A stretch of DNA of 64,000 nucleotides from Rana temporaria. Its lineage: Eukaryota; Chordata; Amphibia; Anura; Ranidae. Location: NCBI RefSeq assembly GCF_905171775.1, contig NC_053490.1, positions 514,556,695-514,620,694 on the forward strand, written 5' to 3'. A program made the position numbers and the translations under genes. Positions 54,635 to 64,000 of this stretch are shown one piece after another; the stretch's first letter is position 1; every line of letters begins with the position of its first letter. The notes under the pieces were generated by a model. That model was not told the DNA's origin, made no database searches, and worked only from the letters and a program-made list of their open reading frames with translations.

Positions 54635-55122
54635 TGCCGCATACACACGGTCGTTTTTCGGCATGAAAAAAAACGACGTTTTTAAAAACGTCATTTAAAA
54701 TCATCGTGTGTGGGCTTCAGATCGTTTTTCGGGTTGTAAAAAATGATCGTGTGTGGGCTAAAACAACGTTTTAAATCCGCGCATGCCCAGAAGCGAGTTA
54801 TGAGACGGGAGCGCTCGTTCTGGTAAAACTACCATTCATAATGGAGTAAGCACATTCATCACGATGTAACAGACAAAAAAGCGTGAATCGTCTTTTACTA
54901 ACAAGGAATCAGCTAAAAGCAGCCCAAAGGCGAATAGAACTTCCCCTTTAGAGTGCCGTCGTACGTGTTGTACGTCACCGCGCTTTGTTCATCATTTTTC
55001 AAAAACGATGGTGTGTGGGCAACATCGTTTTTAATGATGAAGTTGGAAAAACTTGTTTTTTTTTGGACATGCTGAAAAACAATGTTTTTTTCATGCCGAA
55101 AAACGACCGTGTGTACGCGGCA
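54635..55122. mobile_element. Family B variant, copy B5, long terminal inverted repeats
   Basis: TGCCGCATACACACGGTCGT and complement ACGACCGTGTGTACGCGGCA; the inverted repeats extend for about 45 bp. Flanks TGA and TAA (one mismatch to a TAA duplication). The interior has the AACAAGGAATCAGC and TGTTGTACGTCACCGCGCTTT blocks of family B. Confidence 0.8.
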
Positions 55123-55484
55123 TAACAGTGCCACACTGCATGATGTCAAAAAGGATTGACATTAAGTTGGGACTACTCCACAGGCAGACCGCACTTTTAG
55201 CTTTCCCACATTGCAGGCTTTGTATAAAGCTTAGTCTATTCTTGACAATCTCTACAGAAGACAACTTTTGGGGGAACATTGATCAGACAGGTTAGAAAAT
55301 CTGTTTTGATCACTTTAGTGGTGCTGGGAACGGGCGCCCTCTGGTGGTTGGAGGGTGGCAGTGTAGGTTGTGCTGACCTGCTTGCTCGCCGCATGGCCTG
55401 GCCCCTACCAGGTCACGAACCGACACTGGTCCTTAGCTCTGGGATTGGGGAACTCTGCCCTATACTGATTTATTAAATAAAAAT
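55123..55484. other. No gene supported
   Basis: No supported coding sequence or element. Confidence 0.5.
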
Positions 55485-55487
55485 ACT

Positions 55488-56215
55488 GGCCCGGATTCAG
55501 AAAGAATTTACGTTGGCGTATCTATTGATACGCCGCGTAAATTCTAGCATGCGCCGGCGTATCTTGTATTCAGAAAGCAAGATACGCCAAAATTTGGCTA
55601 AGATACGACTGACGTAAGTCTCTTACGCCATCGTATCTTAATTGCATATTTACGCTGGCCGCTAGGTGTCGCATTTCCGGAGATTTACGCGTAGAATATG
55701 CAAATTGGGTAGATACGCCGAATCAGAAACGTACGTCCGCCCCGCGCATTTTTTTACATCGTTTGCGTAAGGCTTTTTCCGGCGTAAAGTTACCCCTGCT
55801 ATATGAGGCGTATCCTATGTTAAGTATGGACGTCGGGCCAGCGTCGAATTTTCCGTCGTTTGCGTAAGTCGTTCGCGAATAGGGCTGTACGTAAGTTACG
55901 TTCACGTCGAAAGCATTGACTATTTGCGGCGTAATTTGGAGCATGCGCACTGGGATACACTCACGGACGGCGCATGCGCCGTTAGTCAAAAACTTCATTT
56001 ACGTGGGGTCAGCCTTCATTACCATACAACACGCCCACTGCATGGATAATTTGAATTCCACGGGCTTACGCCGGACCACATACGCTACGCTGCCTTAACT
56101 TAGGGCGCAAGTTCTTTCTGAATACAGAACCTGCCTCACTAAATTACGGCGGCTTAGCGTATCTGAGATACGCTACGCCCGCACAAATTCACGCCAGGCT
56201 TTTTGAATCCGGCCC
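55488..56215. mobile_element. Family A MITE, copy A9 (TSD ACT)
   Basis: 728 bp, GGCCCGGATTCAGAAAG to GAATCCGGCCC, ACT at 55485-55487 and 56216-56218. The second hairpin has the variant stem AAGATACGA/TCGTATCTT (55599-55639). Confidence 0.9.
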
Positions 56216-56350
56216 ACTGTTTGCTTCATATTCTTCACAGGACCTCATAACATTGCTATTAACTTGTGCAACACAATTTGTAACTCTTTTAACAGTATGA
56301 CAGATAATATTGTATCCATGATGGAATAAATATCTGCTTCTAACCTTTAA

Positions 56351-56774
56351 AGCTGTAGTAAACTGCTGAAAAAAAAAAACTGCAAGACAATGGCATACTA
56401 GCTCATTATAACATACTCACCTTACATCGAAGCCCTTCCAGTGGGCTTCTGCTGAGAGGGCTGACATCATCTCCCGTCCTTTCTTTGGGGATTGCAGACT
56501 CCGACGCTGTGAGTGGCCAGAGCCGCAATGACAACACTCCCGCTCGTGGGAACCATCGGTTCGGGCAAGAAGTTCAGCGCGATATGCCAGACCTTCAGAG
56601 CGCATGCGCCACTGCCGTCAGCGGCTGCATGCAGGGTGAATATCTCCTAAACGGTGCATGGTAAGTATTTCATAATGTGCTAGTATGCGATGCATACTAG
56701 CACATTACTGCATACAATTGCCTTACAGGTGTTTTTATTTTTGTTTTTTTTTGACAGCTGTGATTTACTACCAT
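56351..56774. mobile_element. Family E MITE, copy E2 (TSD TTAA)
   Basis: 424 bp between TTAA (56347-56350, 56775-56778), ends AGCTGTAGTAAACTG and GTGATTTACTACCAT. Inner GTGAGTGGCCAGAGCCGCAA and GGTGCATGGTAAGTATT; the second is an outward splice-donor-like site at 56660. Confidence 0.83.
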
Positions 56775-56845
56775 TTAATTTTCTTGCTTTAGGAATTATA
56801 TTCTACCTTCTTCCAACACACTTCTAGTTTAGAAATGATCTATAA

Positions 56846-57277
56846 GGCCCCTTTCACATTGAGGCGTTTTTCATGCGGTACAGCGCTAAAAAAAGCGCTG
56901 CTATACCGCATGAAAAAATCATGCCCTGCAGGCTTCAATGTGAAAGCCCGAAGGCTTTCACACTGAAGCGGTGCGGTAGCAGGAGCGCTCCCAAAGTCCT
57001 GCTAGCCGCATCTTTGGAACGGTATAGGAGCAGGGTGTTTACCGCTCCTATACCGCGCCTTCCCATTGAAATCAATGGGAAACCGGGGTAATACCACCCG
57101 CAATGCGTCTCTGCAGAGGCGCATTGCGGGCGGTATTAACCCTTCTTCGGCCGCTAGCGGGAGTTAATACCGCACCGCTAGCGCCCAAATATCGCGGTAA
57201 TCAAGACGGTATAGCGGCGCTACAAACAGCGCGGCTATACTGTCACCCCGGCTCCACTGCCCAATGTGAAAGCATCC
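56846..57277. mobile_element. Family D MITE, copy D3 (TSD TAA)
   Basis: 432 bp, GGCCCCTTTCACATTGAGGC to CCAATGTGAAAGCATCC, TAA at 56843-56845 and 57278-57280. Inner inverted blocks CTCTGCAGAGGCGCATTGCG and TATACCGC/GCGGTATA. Confidence 0.87.
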
Positions 57278-57280
57278 TAA

Positions 57281-58069
57281 CTGACCCGATTTGAATGTGG
57301 GGATGGGGGAATCCTCCCCACTGCATCTTTGTATTCCAACAATGGGGAGCCTTCCCCACTGTCAGGATACACTAAATCAGTGCTGCAGACTGCAGCTCTG
57401 ACGGAGAAGACATTTTTTCCAATACAGCGATTGTACAGAAGTCAATCAGTAGATCAACTTCTGTAAAACCACAGTGCCCATACATGGATGGAAATTCAAC
57501 CAGTTGCTGCTAATCCGGCAGCATTTTGATCCATCTATGGGCAGCTTTAGGTTGTCTTGCATGTTTTGCACCTAACCAGAACTTTTCAGGAGAAGATAAT
57601 TACGTTTTGGAAATATACAAGTCCATTGGGGTCCGAAAATACTCCAAGCGCACCCCTGCATATTATGCGAGTTATCTGGCAAATTTGATCATAAAATGCA
57701 TTAAGAATATATACCTGGAAAAGTAACAATGATATAAAAAGATACAGGTGGCCACATACTTCCGCCTGGGCATCTCCTGATCCAGACGGTGCAGACTGGG
57801 TTGTTATATTTCAGATGCATGCTTAGATAATGGAGGAGTAAACACATCAAAAGCAAATATTTACTTTGCTTATTAAACGATACCCATAGGTGAGAAAGCG
57901 TGACTGGTAATAAATACTGTCACATGGGTCAAAAGCAAATAGCGACTGTATTCTATTGTCACTCCAGGAACGCACCAGGCATGCAGCATGAGGACATTAC
58001 CAAAGGGTGTGCATACATAGAACAATGAATTATCCAGGAGTGAGTTAATCATTTCAAAGTGCCTTCACT
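57281..58069. other. No gene supported
   Basis: The plus-strand frame at 57526-57726 has no recognised family and no splice context I would trust. Confidence 0.45.
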
Positions 58070-58073
58070 TTAA

Positions 58074-58363
58074 ACTGATTTTAAATTTATTTATTTTTTC
58101 TTTCAAATAACAAAACATGTCCTACTTATCTGTGGGTCCCCCGTTGGCACTCCAGGCTCCTCCCCCCACCTAGCAAACCACTTGCTATGGGGGCCAATGG
58201 CTCCCACTGCTGTCTCTGAATCAGTGAGGAGAGAGAGAGAGCCAGCAGAGCTTCTGCTCTCGTGCACATCGCTGGATTGAGTTTGCGCTAATTTATTGTA
58301 AGTATAAGGGGTGGGGGGTGACTGCATGCATTAGGTAAAAAACCTTCTGCCAATATAACCACT
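58074..58363. mobile_element. Family E MITE, copy E4 (TSD TTAA)
   Basis: 290 bp between TTAA (58070-58073, 58364-58367). TCCTACTTATCTGTGGG and ATTGTAAGTATAAGG are the degenerate outward donor pair. Confidence 0.75.
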
Positions 58364-58381
58364 TTAAATAACAACAACTAA

Positions 58382-59984
58382 AGCCGCGTACACAAGATCA
58401 GTCCATCCGATGAGAAAGGTCTGAAGGACCGTTCTCATCGGTTAACCGAAGAAGCTGACTGATGGTCCGTCGCGCCCACACACCATAGGTTAACCACTTC
58501 CAGCCCAAGGACGTCATATGACAACCTGGACTTTCAGTGGGGATATCTGAAAGATGCCTGCATCCACAGGCATCATTCAGATATCCATCTCTTCAGCCGA
58601 CGAATCCCTGCACCATAAGAATGATCATAGCGGCGGTTTCACTGCTTGATCGTTCTTATAGGCGGCGGGAGGGGACGCCCCCCCTCCCGCCGCCATCCGG
58701 TGCTTCTCCGGGCTCTCCTTTGCCATCGGAGACCTGGAGAAACGATCCGCCGGCGTCCGATGGAAACCATAGAGTAGACTGGTGACCAGATGGTCACCAG
58801 TCATCTCTATGATCGTCGGAGGCCCGGGCACGATGTTATGACGTCACGCCCGGGTCCTGGAATGTAAACACAGCCGCAATCGCGGCTGGAAGCATTAGAT
58901 CAGTGAATTTTTTTTCATGATCTAATGCTTTCCAGCCTGGAGGAGAGATGTGGGGTCTTATTGACCCTGCATCTCTCCATAAAGAGGACCTGTCACAAAC
59001 CATTCCTATTACAAGGGATGTTTACATTCCTTGTAATAGGAATAAAAGTGATCAAAAAAATGTCAAAAAAAGTGTAAAAATAAAAGAAATTGAGTAAAAT
59101 AAAAAAATAAAATGTTTTTTTTTTTAAACGCCCCTATCCCCGGTAGCTCGCGTTTAGAAGCAAATACACACGTAAGTCCCGCCGACATATGTAAACGCCG
59201 TTCAAACCACACATGTGAGGTATCGCCGCGTGCGTTAGAGCGCCAGCAACAATTCTAGCACTAGACCTCCTCTGTAACTCTAAATTTGTAACTTGTAAAA
59301 AAAAATAAGCGACGCCTATGGAGATTTTTAAGTACTGACGTTTGGCACCATTCCATGAGTGTGCGCAATTTTAAAGCGTGACATGTTAGGTATCTATTTA
59401 CTCGGCGTAACTTCATCTTTTACATTATACAAAAAAATTGGACTAACTTTACTGTTTTGTTATTTTTTAATTCACAAAACCGTTTTTTTCCCCAAAAAAA
59501 GGCGTTTGAAAAATGATTGCGCAAATACTGTGCGAGATAAAAAGTTGCAATGGCCGGCATTTTATTCCCTAGGGTGTCTGCTAAAAAAACATATATAGTG
59601 TTTGGGGGTTCTGAGTAATTTTCTAACAAAAAATTATGATTTATGCATGTAGGAGAGAAGTGCCAAAATAGGCCCGGTATGGAAGTGGTTAAATAACCGA
59701 TCGTGTCAGAACGCGGTGACGTAAAACACAACGACGTGCTGAAAAAAATGAAGTTCAATGCCTCCAAGCATGCGTCGACTTGATTCTGAGCATGCATGGA
59801 TTTTTAACCGATGGTCGTGCCTACTAACGATCGGTTTTGACCTATCGGTTAGGAATCCATTGGTTAAATTTAAAGCAAGTTGGCTTTTTTTTAACCGATG
59901 GGGCCCACACACGAACGGTTTTGACCGATGAAAACGGTCCATCAGACGGTTGTCCTCTGTTTAACCTATCGTGTGTACGAGGCC
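58382..59984. mobile_element. Family B MITE, copy B6, hosting a piggyBac MITE (TSD TAA)
   Basis: AGCCGCGTACACAAGATCAG to CTATCGTGTGTACGAGGCC, TAA at 58379-58381 and 59985-59987. The interior is split by the piggyBac-derived element at 58494-59688. Confidence 0.85.
58494..59688. mobile_element. Non-autonomous piggyBac derivative, 1.2 kb (TSD TTAA)
   Basis: TTAA at 58490-58493 and 59689-59692; ends CCACTTCCAGCCCAAGG and CGGTATGGAAGTGG. Bases 58494 to about 59470 are clearly related to 38709-39610 of the full-length piggyBac (GATGTTATGACGTCACGCCC, TTACATTCCTTGTAATAGGA, TGACATGTTAGGTATCTATT). The transposase gene is absent, so it looks like an internal-deletion derivative of the same lineage. 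Confidence 0.92.
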
Positions 59985-60127
59985 TAAGAAAAGAATCATT
60001 TTGATGGCAGTGATTGATTACGGTTTAGAGCAGTGGTCATCAGACACTGAGCCACAGCCTGGTAGCTCTTTTCTGTTTGCTCTGACCAGGGATGCTGCCA
60101 GAGTGGTGTTTGGGTATGCCTAGTGAC

Positions 60128-61259
60128 TAGGGGTGCAACGGATCGTCATTGATCCGTGATCCAAACCGAAAAAGATTGATCCGAACCGCACACACGTGAT
60201 CCGAGGATTGTTTTCTAAAAAAAAATTTATAAATAATAATTTGCGCATGTTCAGTCCACACACAGCGTGGTCATGGCGAACGGAGGAGCTTGAATGCCCC
60301 GCGTCTTTTAAATCCCCTGTATGGGAGCATTTTTGCTTCCCTGTCAAATATAATGATGAAGGAAAGAGGTTAGTGGATAAAACCGTGACGGTGTGTAGGC
60401 ACTGTGGCACAAGAATGCCATATGACAGTGGGAACACATCAAGTATTGTCACTAGGGGTGCAACTGATCCGTACGGATCAGCACCTTCGGATCGGGACAC
60501 ACGGCGATCCACGGGCCTCCCGGTCCATAGGAAAGGCCGCGGCTTCGGCCTAGCTATCGAAGCGGCAGCCATCGAGGTCCACCCGGCGCGGGGGATGCAG
60601 GCTTCTCCTCGGAAGTTTGTGGACACTTGAGCTCAATATGTCATTGAATCCCAACAGCCCAGCGATGAGCTCCATGCTGCACCTTGAGGAATCCACACGG
60701 GGAGCCGCTGCTGCCGCCGCACCGGGCGTCCTGCTGCTTGCCAGAGAAGAGAGAAGAGGCGATCGGGGGGGATCTGTATGGACTGAGCACGTAGGGGGGA
60801 TTTTCACTAGACACTCAGCCCGCCGATCAATGACACTAAAGGGATCTGATGATTGGGATAGTTCAGGTCACAGTAGGGAACTGGTAACACCACTTTCGTA
60901 CATGGGGCTGCGACTTCCACTTGGCTGCACATATAAGTATTGCGAGATGCAGTTATTTCAACACAAAACAGAGCTTATACGCTTAAATACAGTATTTGTA
61001 AATCTGACGGACTGTTTAAATGTGAAAATCAGAGGTGTTCTGTCATATTAGCAATAAACAGTCTGTCGGATTTCCAAACACTGTATTTAAGCACATAAGC
61101 TCAGTTTTGTGTTGAGAAGAACTGTGAAATCTAAAACTCTGGTGGGTGTAACAAGATTTGTCTTTTTTTTTTTTTTGCTGATCCGAAAATGACCCGATCC
61201 GTGACTCCTGATCCGAGGATCGATCCGATCCGTGAGTTTTTTGATCCGTTGCACCCCTA
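60128..61259 (+). mobile_element. hAT element, internally deleted (TSD CTAGTGAC)
   Basis: TAGGGGTGCAACGGATC and GATCCGTTGCACCCCTA termini with a perfect 8-bp duplication CTAGTGAC (60120-60127, 61260-61267). It carries only the start of a transposase gene. A second TAGGGGTGCAACTGATCC terminus at 60453 and an inner inverted repeat (about 60952-61010 against 61055-61120) show internal rearrangement or nesting. Confidence 0.93.
60241..60450 (+). pseudogene. hAT transposase N-terminal BED-finger fragment
   Basis: The frame reads SPVWEHFCFPV, then TVTVCRHCGTRMPYDSGNTS, the BED-type zinc-finger region of hAT transposases and their ZBED relatives (the CxxC pair is visible). The His pair that should follow NTS is lost where the sequence meets the second terminus at about 60452. 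The catalytic domain and dimerisation region are absent. No function is expected. Confidence 0.82.
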
Positions 61260-61559
61260 CTAGTGACTGTCTCTACTGCCATATTTTGTGTGTGAGGCTC
61301 ATGTAACACAGGGAAGATTGAGGGACAGATGTTTCTCGTTCTCCTTCCGCCCTCCATCCTGACACCGTCCATGGATGTCCCAGGCTCTCACGGGACACAA
61401 GTGTGCCCGAGAAACGTGCGTGCGCGCATGTATGGGGAAGATTGATAGGGAGCTATCCATTTCAACCAACATAAAAATAAAAACACAGACACACACAAAT
61501 AGAAAACATCCATATACACTGCCCAATACCCACAGTTGAGTCAGAGGAAAGAAAAAAAA

Positions 61560-63250
61560 AAAAAAAAGAAGCATGATCCAATTTGCTCCAGTGGAGGAAA
61601 AAAACTTCTGATCCTCCAAGAGGCAACCAGATACTTCATGCACTAACTACTTTACCTATAAATGTTAGTATCCGGTTACATTATGTGCATTTATGAAAGA
61701 ATCCAGGCCTTTTTTAAAGCAATCTACTGAACGGGACAGAACCAGATCTCGGAGTCTATTCCATGTTTTCACAGCTCTTACTGTGAATAAACCTTTCCGT
61801 ATTTGGACTGCAAGTGCAGTTGTTTTAGAGCTTAGTAAATGAGGAGTACACAATCACGTGCAGAAAAAAAAAAAACATTTTTGCTTGCACATTATTGGAT
61901 AACGGAAGTCATCAGAGCTTCCCCTCATGTATTAAGCTCTGGAGCAACTGCTCTTGCAGAGTGCATGTTCACTTTGCAAAGAGCACAGTCTATTTGCCTT
62001 TAGTAGATCAAACACTAAACCTCTTTTACTCCAGATGTAAAGAGTGCCCCCTTGTCCTCTGTGATGACTTTAAGGTTTATAATTCAACACCAAGTTCACT
62101 ATATGGACCCCTTATATATTTATACATGTCATATCCCCTCTTAATCTCCTCTTCTCAGGAGTGAATAAATTCAGTTCCTCTAATCTTTCCTCATAGCTGA
62201 GCTCCTCCATTCCTCTTATCAGTTTGGTTGCCCTTCTCTGCACTTTCTCCAGTTCCCGATATCCTTTTTGAGAACTGGGGCTCAAAACTGAACTGCATAT
62301 TCCAGATGAGGTCTTACTATTGATTTGTACAGGGGCACAATTATATCTCTCTCTCTGGAGTCCATACCTCTCTTATACAAGAAAGGACTTTGCTCGCTTT
62401 GGAAACTGCAGCTTGGCATTGCATGCCATTATTAAGGTTAAAGTGGTTGTATAGTCAGCTTTTTAACTTTTACCTACCGGTAAGCCTATAATAAGGCTTC
62501 CCTTCGCAATATATTCCCCTCCAGTACCTTCCCGACTATCGAAGTTAAACTAACAGGTATATCGTTACTCGGTAAAGACTTTGATCCCTTTTTAAATATA
62601 GGAACCACATTGGCCCTGGAATTTTTGGGGGGTTTGTCCTACTATCTTTTGCAATCTGTCATTCTTTTTAAATTTTTGCATCCTTGATTTCCTTTTTACA
62701 TATTCTGTTATATTCCTTGTAACATTTAAAGGATGATCGTATTCCTTTATTTTTATATTTTTTAAAAGCAGCTTTCTTATCATTTATAGCGTTTTTAACT
62801 TTGGCCGCAAGCCACATATGTTTTATGTTTATCCTTTTAAACTTATTGCCCATGGGAACATGCTTTGCAGTGAGTTCGCATAGTCTTTTTCAAGGATTCC
62901 TATTCTGTGTTCATCAATACCAATATTTCCTCCCAGTCTAAGTCTTGGAGAGCAGCCCTTAACCTTAAAAAATGTGCTCTCTTAAAGTTAAGTGTTTTTA
63001 TCTTTCCCTTATGTGTTTGTTGCTTATAGCTAACATTAAATTAAATCATGTTATGGTCACTTCTACCCAGATGTTCTTGAACATTATTAATACGCTCTGC
63101 ATGGTTTAAGATTTCCAGGTCCAGCAGAGCAAGCATCATTCCTAGTCAGGGCCTCTATGAATTGTACCAACCCAAGTCTAGTTTGACCTTAAACTGTGCT
63201 GTGTCCCATCTCTATGCATTTAATGCTACTACATAAATTGTTATTATGAT
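61560..63250 (-). pseudogene. CR1-like LINE remnant
   Basis: On the minus strand, in order: endonuclease end (LDLEILNHAERINNVQEHLG, GRSDHNM near 63070-63160), a Lys-rich linker (62650-62850), the RT start (PVSLTSIVGKVLEG near 62520-62560), then a jump to the RT tail (VPLYKSIVRPHLEYAVQF near 62270-62340). RRLRGDM follows near 62130-62160, and finally FTVRAVKTWNRLRDLV near 61740-61800. The RT palm with its catalytic Asp residues is deleted and frames are broken. A TTAAAGTGGTTGTATAG fragment sits at the deletion (62440-62510). Confidence 0.83.
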
Positions 63251-63424
63251 CTGATGTATTTCTGTAGAGGTAGTTCAGCACCACAACTTGATTATCTTCT
63301 TAAAGGGGGTTGTAAAGGAAACATTTTTCCCCCCTAAATAGCTTCCTTTACCTTAGTGCAGTCCTCTTTCACTCTTACCTCATTCTTCCATTTTGCTTTT
63401 AAATGTCCTTATTTCTTTTGAGAA

Positions 63425-64000
63425 ATCCTCACAGATTCTCAATTGGATTTAGGTCTGGACAGTGACTGGGCCATTCTAACACATGAATATGCTTTGATCT
63501 AAACCATTCCATTGTAGCTCTGGCTGTATGTTTAGGGTCGTTGTCCTGTTGGAAAGTGAACCTCCTCCCCAGTCTCAAGTCTTTTGCTCACTCCAAAACG
63601 TTTTCTTCTATGATTGACCTGTATTTGGCTCCATCCATCTTCCCATCAACTCTGATTAGCTTCCCTGTCCCTGCTGAAGAAAAGCATCCCCACCACATGA
63701 TGATGCCGCCACCATGTTTCACAGTGGGGATGGTGTGTTCAGGGTGATGTACAGTGTTAGTTTTCCACCACACATAGCATTTTGCTTTGAGACCAAAAAG
63801 TAAAATATTGGTCTCATCTGACCAGTGCACCTTCTTCCACATGTTTGCTGTGTCCCCCATATGGCTTCTTGCAATCTGCAAACGGGACATCTTATGGCTT
63901 TCTTTAAACAATGACTTTCTTTGCCACTCTTCCATAAAGCCCAGATTGGTGGAGTTCACGACTAATAGTTGTCCTGTGGACAGATTCTCCCACCTGGGCT
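63425..64000 (-). mobile_element. Tc1 transposon fragment running off the window
   Basis: Minus strand. MWKKVHWSDETNILLFGLKA, GGGIIMWWGCFSSAGTGKLI and IRVDGKMDGAKYRSIIEENV lie in one frame (63959-63588). The second catalytic region (FQQDNDPKHTARATMEW) is in the sequence down to 63490, and a PNPIEN-like end reaches 63430. It begins abruptly at about 63425, next to AAAGGAAACATTTTTCC repeat sequence. Confidence 0.87.

Noticed and set aside
57526..57726. 66-codon plus-strand frame as a possible host exon
   Set aside because: No recognisable family, no convincing splice sites, and repeat DNA on both sides.
46140..64000. Search for upstream GET1 exons on the minus strand
   Set aside because: No sequence resembling the coiled-coil or first-membrane-segment exons was seen, so they are probably beyond the window.

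Overview
This window is vertebrate nuclear DNA, most likely from an anuran amphibian and probably a true frog (Ranoidea). That assignment is an inference from the repeat content: DIRS-type tyrosine-recombinase retrotransposons, Tc1, piggyBac and hAT transposons, L2/CR1-like and L1-like LINEs, and very many palindromic non-autonomous DNA elements. There are no prokaryotic operons, no tRNA or rRNA genes that I can recognise, and no CRISPR array. Almost every long open frame is either a transposon remnant or an artefact of tandem repeats.

The only host gene I can support is GET1 (also called WRB), the tail-anchored-protein insertion receptor, on the minus strand. Its penultimate exon is at 44181-44295. 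Its last exon is at 33572-33645 (coding), followed by a 3' UTR ending near 33325 with an AATAAA signal at 33344-33349. The 10.5-kb intron between them holds a 548-bp foldback, a Tc1 element, a terminal-TA MITE and a 5.3-kb piggyBac element. The upstream exons are not visible up to base 64000, so the next intron is longer than about 19.7 kb.

Layout. 1-4425: a Tc1 copy broken by two MITEs, then a decayed DIRS element. 4426-10000: AT-rich tandem arrays with two MITEs. 10005-12065: L2-like LINE (minus). 12400-19330: a second DIRS element (minus) carrying a hAT element with a large minisatellite, a foldback MITE and a target-site-flanked L1 insertion. 20245-25250: MITEs and a CR1/L2-type LINE with an unbroken reverse-transcriptase frame. 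26053-28100: abutting and nested MITEs. 29340-31470: a rearranged Tc1 and another LINE. 32212-44300: the GET1 3' end and its repeat-filled intron. 44388-60000: hAT, piggyBac-derived and palindromic elements. 60128-64000: hAT fragment, CR1-like LINE, and a Tc1 copy running off the window.

The most interesting system is a set of non-autonomous element families whose boundaries can be fixed from target-site duplications. Family A (TIR GGGCCAGATTC, 3-bp TSD) occurs nine times, fills about 9.5% of the window, is CpG-rich and is built from an ordered series of hairpins. Family B (TIR GCCGCGTACACACGATCGG) and family D (TIR GGCCCCTTTCACA) have mainly TTA/TAA TSDs. Families C and E (TTAA TSD) are foldbacks that repeatedly carry outward-facing consensus 5' splice sites near both ends. 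Several of the other DNA transposons contain expanded internal minisatellites.
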